Positions 7,253 to 14,699 of a DNA stretch of 17,310 nt are shown one piece after another; positions within the stretch are counted from its first letter, which is position 1, and every line of letters begins with the position of its first letter. The notes under the pieces were generated by a model, which was not told where the DNA came from, searched no databases, and saw only the letters and a program-made list of their open reading frames with translations. The position numbers and the translations under genes are program-made. Origin of the DNA: UMGS1071 sp045638545 (GTDB taxonomy: Bacteria > Bacillota > Clostridia > Oscillospirales > Acutalibacteraceae); assembly GCA_045638545.1 (NCBI GenBank), contig JAZUBL010000079.1, forward strand, positions 1 to 17,310. The letters are read 5' to 3'.

Positions 7253-7269
7253 AATCTGATGCGCAGATT
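7253..7269 (-). other. Small hairpin after the amidohydrolase stop
   Basis: AATCTG and CAGATT form a 6-bp stem with a 5-nt loop, 4 nt past the stop codon. The downstream minus-strand sequence is AAGGTGTTTT, so the T tract is late and short. It is at most a weak terminator; I see no better one for this gene. Confidence 0.3.
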
Positions 7270-7273
7270 TCGT

Positions 7274-8356
7274 TCAGAACAGTACTAATTTCCAAAACGC
7301 TTCCATTGTTGGTTCCAATAAAACATCCGGGTATTCATAGTGTTCTGTATGAAGCGGTGGGTATTTCTCCCCTGCGCCAATACCGAAAAAAGCACCGGAA
7401 CAAACCTGCAGGTAATGCCCGAAATCTTCGCTCCAGCGCATTGGTGTCTCCAGAAGCTGCCCACCGCAAATCTCCAGCACCTTCTCCGCACAGGAAGGCG
7501 TATTTTCTGTGGATGGAAAGCGATCCTGCTCTGCCATGGAAAACTCAAGTGCATATTCCTCAGCCAGCGCTTCAGCTGCCCGCAGAACCTTATCATAAAG
7601 CAGATTCAGATCTTTGTTATATTCGCCGCGCAGTGTAAGCCATACTTCTCCTTCTGCCGCCGCCGCACCGAAGGCCTTCTCGCCCATCTGCACACCAATT
7701 ACTGTGCAGAGAACCATCCCCTTATACGCCGGCAGTTCCGTCAGCTTCGGCAGCACACAGAGTAATTTACCAATTGCCATTGCCGGAGATACACCGTGTT
7801 CCGGATATGCCGCATGGGTTGCTTTTCCCTTAAAATAAAGTGTTAACCCACAGGAGCCGCAGGCAAACGTACCTGCACGTGTTGTTACCTGACCCAATGG
7901 ATATCCCGGCAGATTATGCGCGCCGTATATCTCGCCAACTTTCTCCTGTTCAAAAATTGCAGTGCATGGTTTGGCTCCTTCTCCCGTTTCTTCCGCCGGC
8001 TGAAAAAGAAGGAACACGTCTCTGCCAACACTGGCACCTTCCAGCATCAGTGCTGTTCCGCAGAGTGCCGCTGCATGACCATCATGGCCGCACAGATGCG
8101 CTGCACCGCCTTGCGGCAAAGCTAATGCATCATAATCTGCACGCAATGCAATTGCCGGCTTTTGCGGTTTTTCTTCCCGATGGGCTCCGTAAAATCCATT
8201 TCCGCATTCCACTAGCTCCAATGATGTATGCTTGCGCAGAAAATCAAGCAGCAGTTGTTTTGTCTGCACCTCCTGACCGGAAACCTCCGGGCGCTCATGC
8301 AATGCTTTGCGCAGAGCGATTATTTTTTCCAGATTGATTTGTTTCACAGGTGTCAT
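7274..8356 (-). CDS. M20-family amidohydrolase / N-acyl-amino acid hydrolase
   Basis: The protein has 360 residues from ATG 8356. It has the M20D (IAA-amino acid hydrolase/hippurate hydrolase type) pattern: RADYDAL (72-78), LCGHDGH (88-94) with Cys89 and His91, PAEE (120-123) with Glu123, GAHNLPG (145-151) with His147, and PLHTEHYEYPD (334-344) with His336. These are the expected two-metal ligands, and a lid domain (about 170-275) interrupts the catalytic domain as usual. Expected reaction: hydrolysis of an N-acyl or N-aminoacyl amide bond in the cytoplasm; substrate unknown. The start is uncertain. ATG has GGGG directly against it, a frame extension to TTG 8362 lacks an SD, and GTG 8347 would sit 9 nt after GGGG and give a protein closer to usual family N-termini. 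Confidence 0.9.
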   Translation of the reverse strand: MTPVKQINLEKIIALRKALHERPEVSGQEVQTKQLLLDFLRKHTSLELVECGNGFYGAHREEKPQKPAIALRADYDALALPQGGAAHLCGHDGHAAALCGTALMLEGASVGRDVFLLFQPAEETGEGAKPCTAIFEQEKVGEIYGAHNLPGYPLGQVTTRAGTFACGSCGLTLYFKGKATHAAYPEHGVSPAMAIGKLLCVLPKLTELPAYKGMVLCTVIGVQMGEKAFGAAAAEGEVWLTLRGEYNKDLNLLYDKVLRAAEALAEEYALEFSMAEQDRFPSTENTPSCAEKVLEICGGQLLETPMRWSEDFGHYLQVCSGAFFGIGAGEKYPPLHTEHYEYPDVLLEPTMEAFWKLVLF

Positions 8357-8379
8357 CCCCAATTTCAGATTCTGTTTTG

Positions 8380-8408
8380 ATTATACTCCCGTAAAATTTA
8401 TCTGTCCA
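8380..8408 (-). promoter_or_regulatory. Promoter of the amidohydrolase gene
   Basis: On the minus strand TGGACA (8403-8408), a 17-bp spacer and a perfect TATAAT (8380-8385). The predicted transcript start near 8373 leaves a leader of only about 17 nt before ATG 8356. Confidence 0.82.
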
Positions 8409-8419
8409 GTGTACGCCCG

Positions 8420-8448
8420 TTGACTTCAAATTCCATGAGATTTATAAT
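8420..8448 (+). promoter_or_regulatory. Promoter of the macrodomain operon
   Basis: TTGACT (8420-8425), a 17-bp spacer and a perfect TATAAT (8443-8448). Its -35 box is only 11 bp from the -35 box of the divergent amidohydrolase promoter. Confidence 0.88.
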
Positions 8449-8465
8449 ATTCTTACAATGATTTT

Positions 8466-8473
8466 GGGGAGGG
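8466..8473 (+). promoter_or_regulatory. Ribosome binding site selecting ATG 8479
   Basis: GGGGAGGG lies 5 nt before ATG 8479. The frame also contains an ATG at 8458, but that codon is within a few bases of the predicted transcription start and has no SD. Confidence 0.85.
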
Positions 8474-8478
8474 ATTTT

Positions 8479-9501
8479 ATGCCATTCCAATTTGTCCGCA
8501 ATGATATTACAAAGATGAACACCGACGCCATTGTTAACGCGGCAAACAGCCGACTTGCAGCAGGCGGCGGTGTATGCGGTGCAATTTTTGCTGCTGCCGG
8601 CCACCAGAAACTGGAGCAGGCCTGTCAGAAAATCGGGCAATGCAGCGTAGGCGGTGCGACCATTACAAAAGGGTTTAATCTGCCTGCAAAATATGTAATT
8701 CATGCTGTTGGTCCTATCTGGCATGGCGGTGACCAGAACGAAGCCCAGCTGCTCCATAATGCATACACCAATGCTCTATGCCTTGCTGCGGAATACAACT
8801 GTAAATCGATCGCTTTCCCGTTGATTTCTTCCGGTATTTACGGATACCCAAAAGCAGAAGCACTGCAGATCGCTGTCAGTGCGATCAGTGAATTTCTTCT
8901 GAACAATGAAATGGACGTTTATCTGGTAATCTTTGACCGCAGCACCGTTGCGCTCAGTGAAAAGCTTTTCTCCGGAATTCAGTCGTATATCGATGACCAC
9001 TATGCAGATCAGCAGATGTTTTCCAGAAGACGAAATGAAGCTGCTGTTCACGCACTTCAGCTGGAAGAACAGGCTGCCTTCCACGAAGCAATGCCAGTCG
9101 GCATGGCTCCATGCGCTATGCCGGAACAAAAGCAGCGATCACTGGATGATCTGGTGTCGCAGCTGGACGAATCTTTCTCCAAGCGGCTGCTCCGGTTGAT
9201 CGATGAGAAAGCAATGACCGACGTGGAAGTTTACAAGCGCGCCAATATTGACAGAAAGCTGTTTTCTAAAATTCGGAAAGATAATTACAACCCAAGCAAA
9301 CAAACTGCTATTGCGCTGGCTGTTGCCTTGCAGCTGAATCTGGATGAAACAAAAGATTTACTCTGCACGGCAGGCTACACTCTGTCTCACAGCAATAAAT
9401 TTGACGTAATTATCGAGTACTGCATTGCAGAGCAGATTTATGATATCTATCAGATTAATGAAGCTCTGTTCTTTTACGACCAGAAGCTGTTAGGAGCGTG
9501 A
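8479..9501 (+). CDS. Macrodomain protein with C-terminal HTH-like domain
   Basis: This 340-residue protein has two parts. Residues 1-170 are a MacroD-type macrodomain: NAANSRLAAGGGVCGAIF (20-37) is the ADP-ribose loop with Asn20 and Asn23, IHAVGPIW (74-81) is a core strand, and ISSGIYGYP (117-125) is the second ligand loop. Expected activity: binding or hydrolysis of ADP-ribose adducts such as O-acetyl-ADP-ribose. After a linker, residues about 231-340 form an all-helical domain (TDVEVYKRANIDRKLFSKIR, 247-266) resembling an XRE-like helix-turn-helix plus a conserved tail, FDVIIEYCI to EALFFYDQ. Family knowledge: this tail domain is appended to various enzymes in Firmicutes and has no settled function. 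It is the first gene of an operon and is followed 4 bp later by the HD protein. Confidence 0.9.
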   Translation: MPFQFVRNDITKMNTDAIVNAANSRLAAGGGVCGAIFAAAGHQKLEQACQKIGQCSVGGATITKGFNLPAKYVIHAVGPIWHGGDQNEAQLLHNAYTNALCLAAEYNCKSIAFPLISSGIYGYPKAEALQIAVSAISEFLLNNEMDVYLVIFDRSTVALSEKLFSGIQSYIDDHYADQQMFSRRRNEAAVHALQLEEQAAFHEAMPVGMAPCAMPEQKQRSLDDLVSQLDESFSKRLLRLIDEKAMTDVEVYKRANIDRKLFSKIRKDNYNPSKQTAIALAVALQLNLDETKDLLCTAGYTLSHSNKFDVIIEYCIAEQIYDIYQINEALFFYDQKLLGA

Positions 9502-9505
9502 AGCT

Positions 9506-9934
9506 ATGATTTACACCCCACTGACCAAACGGGCACTGCAACTTTGTTTTGATGCACATAAAGACCAGACTGATAAATCCGGCCTGCCCTATGTTTTTCA
9601 TCCATTTCATCTTGCAGAACAGATGCAGGACGAAGATACTACCATCACCGCTCTGCTGCACGATGTAGTGGAAGACACGCATTATACCTTTGACGATCTC
9701 CAGACAATGGGATTTCCGAAGCATATTCTGGATGCATTGAAACTGCTTACCCACGATGACACCGTACCTTATATGGAATATGTAGCCACGCTGAAACAAA
9801 ACCCCATTGCCAAAGCAGTAAAACTTGCAGATCTTCGGCATAACAGCGACAGAACAAGACTGGATTATATTGATGGTCAAGCAGAACAGCGCTACGCAAA
9901 ATATGTCGCGGCAATTAAATTATTAGAGGAATAA
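9506..9934 (+). CDS. HD-domain (p)ppGpp-hydrolase-like protein
   Basis: This 142-residue protein is the size of a stand-alone alarmone hydrolase (Mesh1-like). It carries the pattern of the Rel/SpoT hydrolase site: His32 in VFHPFHLA, LLHDVVEDT (51-58) giving His52, Asp53, Glu56 and Asp57, and KLADLRHN (106-113) giving Asp109 and Asn113. No synthetase or regulatory domain is present. Expected reaction: Mn2+-dependent removal of pyrophosphate from (p)ppGpp or a related nucleotide; a different nucleotide substrate cannot be excluded. GGAG of its SD lies inside the last codons of the macrodomain gene, which ends 4 bp earlier, so the two are probably translationally coupled. Confidence 0.85.
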   Translation: MIYTPLTKRALQLCFDAHKDQTDKSGLPYVFHPFHLAEQMQDEDTTITALLHDVVEDTHYTFDDLQTMGFPKHILDALKLLTHDDTVPYMEYVATLKQNPIAKAVKLADLRHNSDRTRLDYIDGQAEQRYAKYVAAIKLLEE

Positions 9935-9945
9935 GGAGAACAGCC

Positions 9946-10977
9946 ATGCTGGCATATACTTATATAGAAAAAGGAAAATTTGTCTTGACAGAAAAAACAA
10001 AACCGGAACTGCTGGATGAAAAAGATGCCATCGTTAAGGTGACACTTTCCAGTATCTGCACCAGTGATTTACATATTAAGCACGGCTCTGTACCGCGCGC
10101 TGTACCCGGTATTACCGTTGGTCACGAAATGGTCGGTATTGTAGAGTCTGTTGGTTCGGCTGTGACAAAAGTGAAACCGGGAGACCGCGTAACGGTCAAT
10201 GTTGAAACTTTCTGCGGAGAATGCTTCTTCTGCAAAAAAGGATTTGTGAACAACTGCACCGACAAGAACGGCGGCTGGGCATTGGGATGCCGGATCGACG
10301 GTGGCCAGACGGAGTATGTCCGCGTTCCCTACGCTGACCAGGGACTCGATAAAATTCCGGATACTGTCACAGATGAACAGGCACTCTTCGTTGGTGATAT
10401 TCTGGCCACCGGCTTCTGGGCTGCAAAAATCTCTGAAGTAACAGCCGATGATACTGTCCTGATCATCGGCGCCGGACCGACAGGCATCTGCTCCCTGCTC
10501 TGCGCTTTATTAAAACAGCCAAAGCGTATCATCGTTTGCGAAAAAGATCCATTCCGCCTGCAGTTTGTGAAGGAACATTACCCACAGGTTCTCACCTGCA
10601 CACCGGAGGAGGCACCAGCCTTTGTAACAGCTCATAGCGACCATGGCGGTGCTGACGTTGTATTGGAAGTTGCCGGTGCTGATGATACCTTCCGCCTTGC
10701 ATGGGAATGTGCACGACCGAATGCAATCGTCACTGTCGTTGCATTATATGATCAGCCGCAGGTTCTGCCGCTGCCGGAAATGTATGGCAAAAATCTTATT
10801 TTTAAAACAGGCGGTGTAGACGGCTGTGACTGCGCTGAAATTCTGAGGCTGATTGTGGAAGGAAAAATTGATACAACACCACTGATCACCCACACCTTCC
10901 CTCTCGCGGAAATCGAAACAGCTTACGATATATTTGAAAACAGAAAAGAAAATGTTATCAAAGTGGCAATCCGATAA
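9946..10977 (+). CDS. Zinc-dependent medium-chain alcohol dehydrogenase
   Basis: The 343-residue length and motifs match the zinc MDR family. Catalytic zinc ligands are Cys38, His60 and Glu61, with Asp151 at the position of the fourth ligand in Thermoanaerobacter-type secondary ADHs. Unlike those enzymes, it also has the four-cysteine structural zinc lobe (Cys90, Cys93, Cys96, Cys104). The nucleotide-binding signature is IIGAGPTGI (173-181), followed by an acidic residue (CEKD) suggesting NAD(H) preference. Expected reaction: reversible oxidation of an alcohol or polyol; substrate unknown. AAGGAG lies 8 nt before ATG, and the gene starts 11 bp after the HD gene, so it is the third member of the operon, which ends in the hairpin at 11020-11059. 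Confidence 0.9.
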   Translation: MLAYTYIEKGKFVLTEKTKPELLDEKDAIVKVTLSSICTSDLHIKHGSVPRAVPGITVGHEMVGIVESVGSAVTKVKPGDRVTVNVETFCGECFFCKKGFVNNCTDKNGGWALGCRIDGGQTEYVRVPYADQGLDKIPDTVTDEQALFVGDILATGFWAAKISEVTADDTVLIIGAGPTGICSLLCALLKQPKRIIVCEKDPFRLQFVKEHYPQVLTCTPEEAPAFVTAHSDHGGADVVLEVAGADDTFRLAWECARPNAIVTVVALYDQPQVLPLPEMYGKNLIFKTGGVDGCDCAEILRLIVEGKIDTTPLITHTFPLAEIETAYDIFENRKENVIKVAIR

Positions 10978-11019
10978 TTTGTCGCATTTCAGGCGACCAT
11001 CTCCATACTGAAATTTGAT

Positions 11020-11059
11020 ATCCTCTAATCAGAACAAAACCTGATTGGAGGATTTTTTT
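11020..11059 (+). terminator. Terminator hairpin containing the SD of the next gene
   Basis: ATCCTCTAATCAG (11020-11032) and CTGATTGGAGGAT (11041-11053) form a 13-bp stem with one T-G pair and an 8-nt loop, followed by six T residues. This is a strong intrinsic terminator for the preceding operon. The GGAGG at 11047-11051, in the 3' arm, is the only plausible SD for the ATG at 11060. A smaller hairpin (GTCGC/GCGAC, 10981-10997) lies just upstream. I see no separate promoter between 10978 and 11020. Confidence 0.87.
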
Positions 11060-11713
11060 ATGAAAACAAACCGAACTGAACTGGTATTTCTTCTCGACCG
11101 CAGCGGCTCTATGAACGGACTGGAACTGGACACGATTGGCGGCTACAACGCAATGCTGGAAAAACAGAAAAAGGAACCGGGCGAAGCTTTTGTAACAACC
11201 GTTTTATTTGATGATCAGATGGAAGTACTGCATGACCGCATTGATATCCGCGGCATTGCACCGATTACAGAGCGTGAATATTATGTGCGCGGCTGCACCG
11301 CTCTGCTGGATGCTATGGGCCACGCAATGAAAAAAATCAGCAATGTACAGAAGTACACTGCACCGGAACTGCGTGCTGATAAAGTGCTGTTTGTCATCAC
11401 AACAGACGGCCTGGAAAATGCCAGCCGGGAGTATTCCTATGAAAAAATCCGCGCCATGGTAGAAGAACGTAAAAATCGCTTTGGCTGGGAATTTCTCTTC
11501 CTTGGTGCAAACATTGATGCCATTGCTGCTGCAGGAAAAATTGGCATTCACGCAGACCGCGCTGTCAATTACCACGCCGATGCAGAAGGCACCAGATTAA
11601 ACTATCAGACAGTTTCCAAAGCGATCAGCCATATGCGTGAAGGCGCGCCGCTTGCTGCCAACTGGAAAGCAGACATCGAAGCTGATTTCCGCACCCGTAA
11701 GTCAGCGAGATAA
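11060..11713 (+). CDS. von Willebrand factor A domain protein (TerY-like)
   Basis: This 217-residue protein is essentially one vWA domain. The metal-ion-dependent adhesion site is complete: DRSGS (13-17), Thr80 in GCTALLDA, and Asp116 in TTDGLEN. No signal peptide or membrane segment is visible, so it is cytoplasmic. Related stand-alone vWA proteins occur with tellurium/stress and toxic-metal clusters; the partner here is unknown. The frame extends 15 nt upstream to a TTG inside the hairpin, but ATG 11060 with GGAGG 8 nt upstream is the better start. It is convergent with csoR and shares the bidirectional terminator at 11718-11749. Expression probably depends on read-through of, or escape from, the hairpin at 11020-11059. 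Confidence 0.88.
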   Translation: MKTNRTELVFLLDRSGSMNGLELDTIGGYNAMLEKQKKEPGEAFVTTVLFDDQMEVLHDRIDIRGIAPITEREYYVRGCTALLDAMGHAMKKISNVQKYTAPELRADKVLFVITTDGLENASREYSYEKIRAMVEERKNRFGWEFLFLGANIDAIAAAGKIGIHADRAVNYHADAEGTRLNYQTVSKAISHMREGAPLAANWKADIEADFRTRKSAR

Positions 11714-11717
11714 CAAA

Positions 11718-11749
11718 AAAAGCAGAAGGAGTAAATTCCTTCTGCTTTT
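11718..11749. terminator. Bidirectional terminator between vWA gene and csoR
   Basis: AAAAGCAGAAGGA and TCCTTCTGCTTTT form a perfect 13-bp stem with a 6-nt loop. A residues on the left and T residues on the right let it act for both convergent genes. Confidence 0.93.
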
Positions 11750-11756
11750 CTTTTGC

Positions 11757-12029
11757 TTATTTTGCCATTTTATCCAGGATGTTCATAATCTCATCGATTT
11801 TCTTTTCCTGTTCTTCCGCGCAGCCGCACGCAAAAGCGCTGCGCACACAGCAGTTCATATGAGCCGCAATAATTTCCTTATTGGCTTTTCGCAGAATGGC
11901 CTGCGTAGCCATCAGTTGATTGGAAATATCGACGCAGTAGCGGTCTTCTTCAATCATGCGAAGAATTCCATCTAACTGTCCTCTCGCCGTTTTGATCAGA
12001 CGTTCAATTGGCTCTCTGTCGGCTTTCAT
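11757..12029 (-). CDS. csoR: CsoR-type copper-sensing repressor
   Basis: The protein has 90 residues with the all-helical CsoR/RcnR fold. The Cu(I) ligand set is present with exact spacing: Cys32, His57 and Cys61, matching Cys45-His70-Cys74 of Bacillus subtilis CsoR. Upstream features such as RLIKTARGQLDGILRMIEEDRYC are family hallmarks. Extra cysteines at 60, 68 and 70 are not part of the canonical site. Expected role: a tetramer that represses the copper-efflux promoter and lets go when Cu(I) binds. Its ATG overlaps the copA stop (ATGA), so it is the last gene of the operon it likely controls; the operator candidate is at 14672-14686. The preceding SD-like AAGGTA is weak, consistent with coupled, low translation. 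Confidence 0.93.
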   Translation of the reverse strand: MKADREPIERLIKTARGQLDGILRMIEEDRYCVDISNQLMATQAILRKANKEIIAAHMNCCVRSAFACGCAEEQEKKIDEIMNILDKMAK

Positions 12030-12241
12030 TTTGTTTCTACCTTAATGGTTTCAAAGCCTTCTTCATTTACAACGTTTGCCAGTACTTCATCTGCAACATC
12101 TGCTGCCAGGGTTACCTCTGCCTGCTTTGCAGCCAGATCAACAACTGCATCTGTTACGCCGTCCACTTTTTTGAGAACCTTCTCTACTGCCATTTTGCAG
12201 TGGTTGCACATCATGCCTTCGATTGTCATTACCTTTGTCAT
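12026..12241 (-). CDS. copZ: Possible free CopZ copper chaperone from an internal start
   Basis: In frame within copA, ATG 12241 is preceded by AAGGAG at 9 nt. Translation from it would give a 71-residue protein, almost exactly the size of stand-alone CopZ, with MTIEGMMCNHCKMAVEKVL (Cys12 and Cys15) and the HMA beta-alpha fold. Known role of CopZ: to carry Cu(I) to CopA. The same residues are also the C-terminal domain of the long CopA, so both products may be made. The retained SD suggests a once separate copZ gene that lost the upstream stop codon. The existence of the free product is inference. Confidence 0.6.
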   Translation of the reverse strand: MTKVMTIEGMMCNHCKMAVEKVLKKVDGVTDAVVDLAAKQAEVTLAADVADEVLANVVNEEGFETIKVETK

Positions 12242-14656
12242 TGTAGAACACTCCTTCTGATTACTTTGTTTATCGGATACAAACGTGCTGTATTGCACGG
12301 TCTGTGTCGTTTCTGCTTGTGTTTTGTGAATAAAATTTGCAAACTTTGATTTGAAGAATTTCAGCCGCAATGCGTTTGTTACAACACAGACGGAACTGAA
12401 ACTCATAGCCGCTGCACCGAACATCGGATTCAGTTTCCAGCCAAGCAGGCTGAAGAATACGCCAGCTGCCAATGGAATGCCGCAGGCATTATAGAAAAAC
12501 GCCCAGAACAGATTCTGCTTGATATTACGGATTACAGACTTGCTCAGCTGAATTGCCGTTACAACATCGCTGAGCGCGCTTTTCATCAGTACAATATCGG
12601 CAGACTCGATGGCAACATCGGTGCCGGCGCCAATGGCAATACCGACATCGGCACGCATCAGTGCAGGCGCATCGTTAATACCATCACCAACCATGGCAAC
12701 TTTTTTGCCCTGTGCCTGCAGTGCGCGGATCTCTTTCTCCTTCTCCTGCGGCAGAACCTCTGCAACAATACGGTCTACCGGTACCTGCTGCTGAATGGCT
12801 TTTGCAGTACGCGCATTGTCACCGGTCAGCATAACCACCTCAATGCCCATTCTCTTCAGTTCTTGTACTGCCGCCGCACTGGATGGCTTTACTGTATCCG
12901 CCACACCGATCAGACCAATCAGGCTGCCGTTCTCCGCAAAATACAGTGCTGTTTTTCCCTGATCTGCCAGCTGCGCTGCAATCTCCTGCACATGTGTAGT
13001 TGCTACGTTATTTTCCTGCATCATCTGCAGATTGCCGGCAATATACTGCTTTCCATTCATCTTGCCGGTTACGCCGCGACCAGCGATCGAATGGAAAAAC
13101 TGAATCTTTTCTACTACTGTATTCTGCTCTTTGCCGTACGTTACAATGGCATCTGCAAGAGGATGCTCAGAGCCTGTTTCCAGAGATGCAGCAATGCGGA
13201 GAAATTCTTCAGCTGTAACAGCATCGCTGTGCACAAGATCTGTTACCTTCGGCTTACCCTCGGTAATGGTACCTGTTTTATCCAGAACAACTGTCTGAAT
13301 AGAATGTGCTGTTTCCAGAGCTTCTGAGGATTTAATCAGGATGCCGTTGTTGGCGCCTTTACCGGTACCTACCATAATGGCAACCGGTGTTGCCAGGCCA
13401 AGAGCACACGGACAGGAAATAACCAGCACCGCAATGCCGATGGACAGCGCAAAATCAAACGGATAGCCAACGATCAGCCAGACGATCATAGCGATAATTG
13501 CAATGGAAATTACAATTGGCACAAAAATACCGCTGATTTTATCAGCCAGCTTTGCAATCGGTGCCTTGGAAGCACTGGCGTCTTCTACCAGCTGAATAAT
13601 CTGCGCGAGCGTTGTATCGCCGCCAACTTTATCTGCACGAATGTGAATGTAGCCGGACTTGTTTATGGTTGCACCTGTTACAGGATCGCCAACCTGTTTT
13701 TCCACTGGAATACTTTCGCCGGTAATCGCAGACTGGTCAACAGAAGCGGTGCCTTCGATCACAGTGCCGTCCACCGGGATACTCTGACCTGTGCGGACAA
13801 CAAGAATATCTCCCACGCTGACAGATTCGACCGGTACTTCTTTTTCAACGCCGTCTTTCAGAATAATGGCCGTTTTCGGCGCAAGATCCATAAGTTTTGT
13901 AATAGCTTCCGTTGTCTTGCCTTTGGAGCGTGTCTCCAGATATTTACCAAGATTGATCAGGGAAACGATCATGCCGGCAGATTCAAAATAGAGATCCATC
14001 GTGTGCGCAGATACTGTTTCCAAATCACCGCATCCCAATGCAATGCCAATACTGAAAATAGAATAAATGCCATAAACCATCGACGCCATGGAACCAACTG
14101 CGATCAGCGTATCCATGTTAGGTGATAGCCGGAACAGCGATTTAAAGCCGTTTTCGTAGTACCTTCGATTAATGTACATAATCGGCAACACCAGCAGCAT
14201 CTGCGCAAACGCAAACGTCACAGCATTTTGCGGCCCATGAAACGCTGCCGTCATAAAGCCGGGAATGGGCAAACCGAACCATTGCCAGAACATATGGTGC
14301 ATGGAAAGATAGAATAGCGGCACCATAAACACAAAGGAAGCGATCATGCGGTTACGCATGGATTTTACGTTTTTCTCCGCCTCTTTCACCGCTTTCAGCC
14401 GGTCTGTATGGGGGGATTGCTTTGTCCCTTCTCCACTGCCGCCTGACACAGACGCGCCATATCCGGCGCGAACTACAGCCGCAATAATATCTGCTTCTGT
14501 TAAAACAGCTTCATCATATTCTGCTGTTAATGCATTCGCCAGCAAATTGACCTCCGCTTTCTGTATCCCTTTCAGCTGCTTTACCGTCCGCTCTACTTTT
14601 GCAGAACAGGCGGCGCAGCTCATACCGGTTACATGAAACCGCTGTTTCAATCGCAT
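12026..14656 (-). CDS. copA: Cu+-exporting P1B-type ATPase with C-terminal CopZ-like domain
   Basis: The protein has 876 residues. It has an N-terminal metal-binding domain (GMSCAAC, 11-17), an actuator loop TGES (312-315), the TM6 Cu(I) site CPC (415-417), the phosphorylation motif DKTGT (459-463), HP (498-499), GDGINDA (657-663), and TM7/TM8 residues YN (722-723) and MSFSS (751-755). This is diagnostic of CopA, which exports cytoplasmic Cu(I) using ATP. A typical CopA would end near residue 770. Here a 35-residue polar linker leads into a complete second metal-binding domain (806-876, Cys817/Cys820). The start is ATG 14656; TTG 14650 has better spacing to GAGGTGAT and may be the true start. 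An upstream frame extension to 14770 crosses the promoter and operator and is not coding. Confidence 0.95.
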   Translation of the reverse strand: MRLKQRFHVTGMSCAACSAKVERTVKQLKGIQKAEVNLLANALTAEYDEAVLTEADIIAAVVRAGYGASVSGGSGEGTKQSPHTDRLKAVKEAEKNVKSMRNRMIASFVFMVPLFYLSMHHMFWQWFGLPIPGFMTAAFHGPQNAVTFAFAQMLLVLPIMYINRRYYENGFKSLFRLSPNMDTLIAVGSMASMVYGIYSIFSIGIALGCGDLETVSAHTMDLYFESAGMIVSLINLGKYLETRSKGKTTEAITKLMDLAPKTAIILKDGVEKEVPVESVSVGDILVVRTGQSIPVDGTVIEGTASVDQSAITGESIPVEKQVGDPVTGATINKSGYIHIRADKVGGDTTLAQIIQLVEDASASKAPIAKLADKISGIFVPIVISIAIIAMIVWLIVGYPFDFALSIGIAVLVISCPCALGLATPVAIMVGTGKGANNGILIKSSEALETAHSIQTVVLDKTGTITEGKPKVTDLVHSDAVTAEEFLRIAASLETGSEHPLADAIVTYGKEQNTVVEKIQFFHSIAGRGVTGKMNGKQYIAGNLQMMQENNVATTHVQEIAAQLADQGKTALYFAENGSLIGLIGVADTVKPSSAAAVQELKRMGIEVVMLTGDNARTAKAIQQQVPVDRIVAEVLPQEKEKEIRALQAQGKKVAMVGDGINDAPALMRADVGIAIGAGTDVAIESADIVLMKSALSDVVTAIQLSKSVIRNIKQNLFWAFFYNACGIPLAAGVFFSLLGWKLNPMFGAAAMSFSSVCVVTNALRLKFFKSKFANFIHKTQAETTQTVQYSTFVSDKQSNQKECSTMTKVMTIEGMMCNHCKMAVEKVLKKVDGVTDAVVDLAAKQAEVTLAADVADEVLANVVNEEGFETIKVETK
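12251..12256 (-). promoter_or_regulatory. Internal ribosome binding site for copZ
   Basis: On the minus strand AAGGAG lies 9 nt before ATG 12241, inside the copA linker. It is a full-strength SD at good spacing, unusual within a coding region. Confidence 0.65.
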
Positions 14657-14671
14657 CACCTCTCTATACCC

Positions 14672-14686
14672 CACCCCATAGGGGTG
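14672..14686. promoter_or_regulatory. CsoR-type operator
   Basis: CACCCC-ATA-GGGGTG is a perfect inverted repeat. It resembles known CsoR operators, which pair a C-run and a G-run across a short AT core. It sits just downstream of the predicted copA start of transcription (near 14693), where bound CsoR would block polymerase. A further TACCCC half-site overlaps its edge at 14667-14672. Confidence 0.78.
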
Positions 14687-14699
14687 TTCTTTGAGTAAA

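Noticed and set aside
8458..8478. Upstream ATG extending the macrodomain protein by seven residues
   Set aside because: It lies at the predicted transcription start and its extension encodes the SD itself; ATG 8479 has GGGGAGGG at proper spacing.
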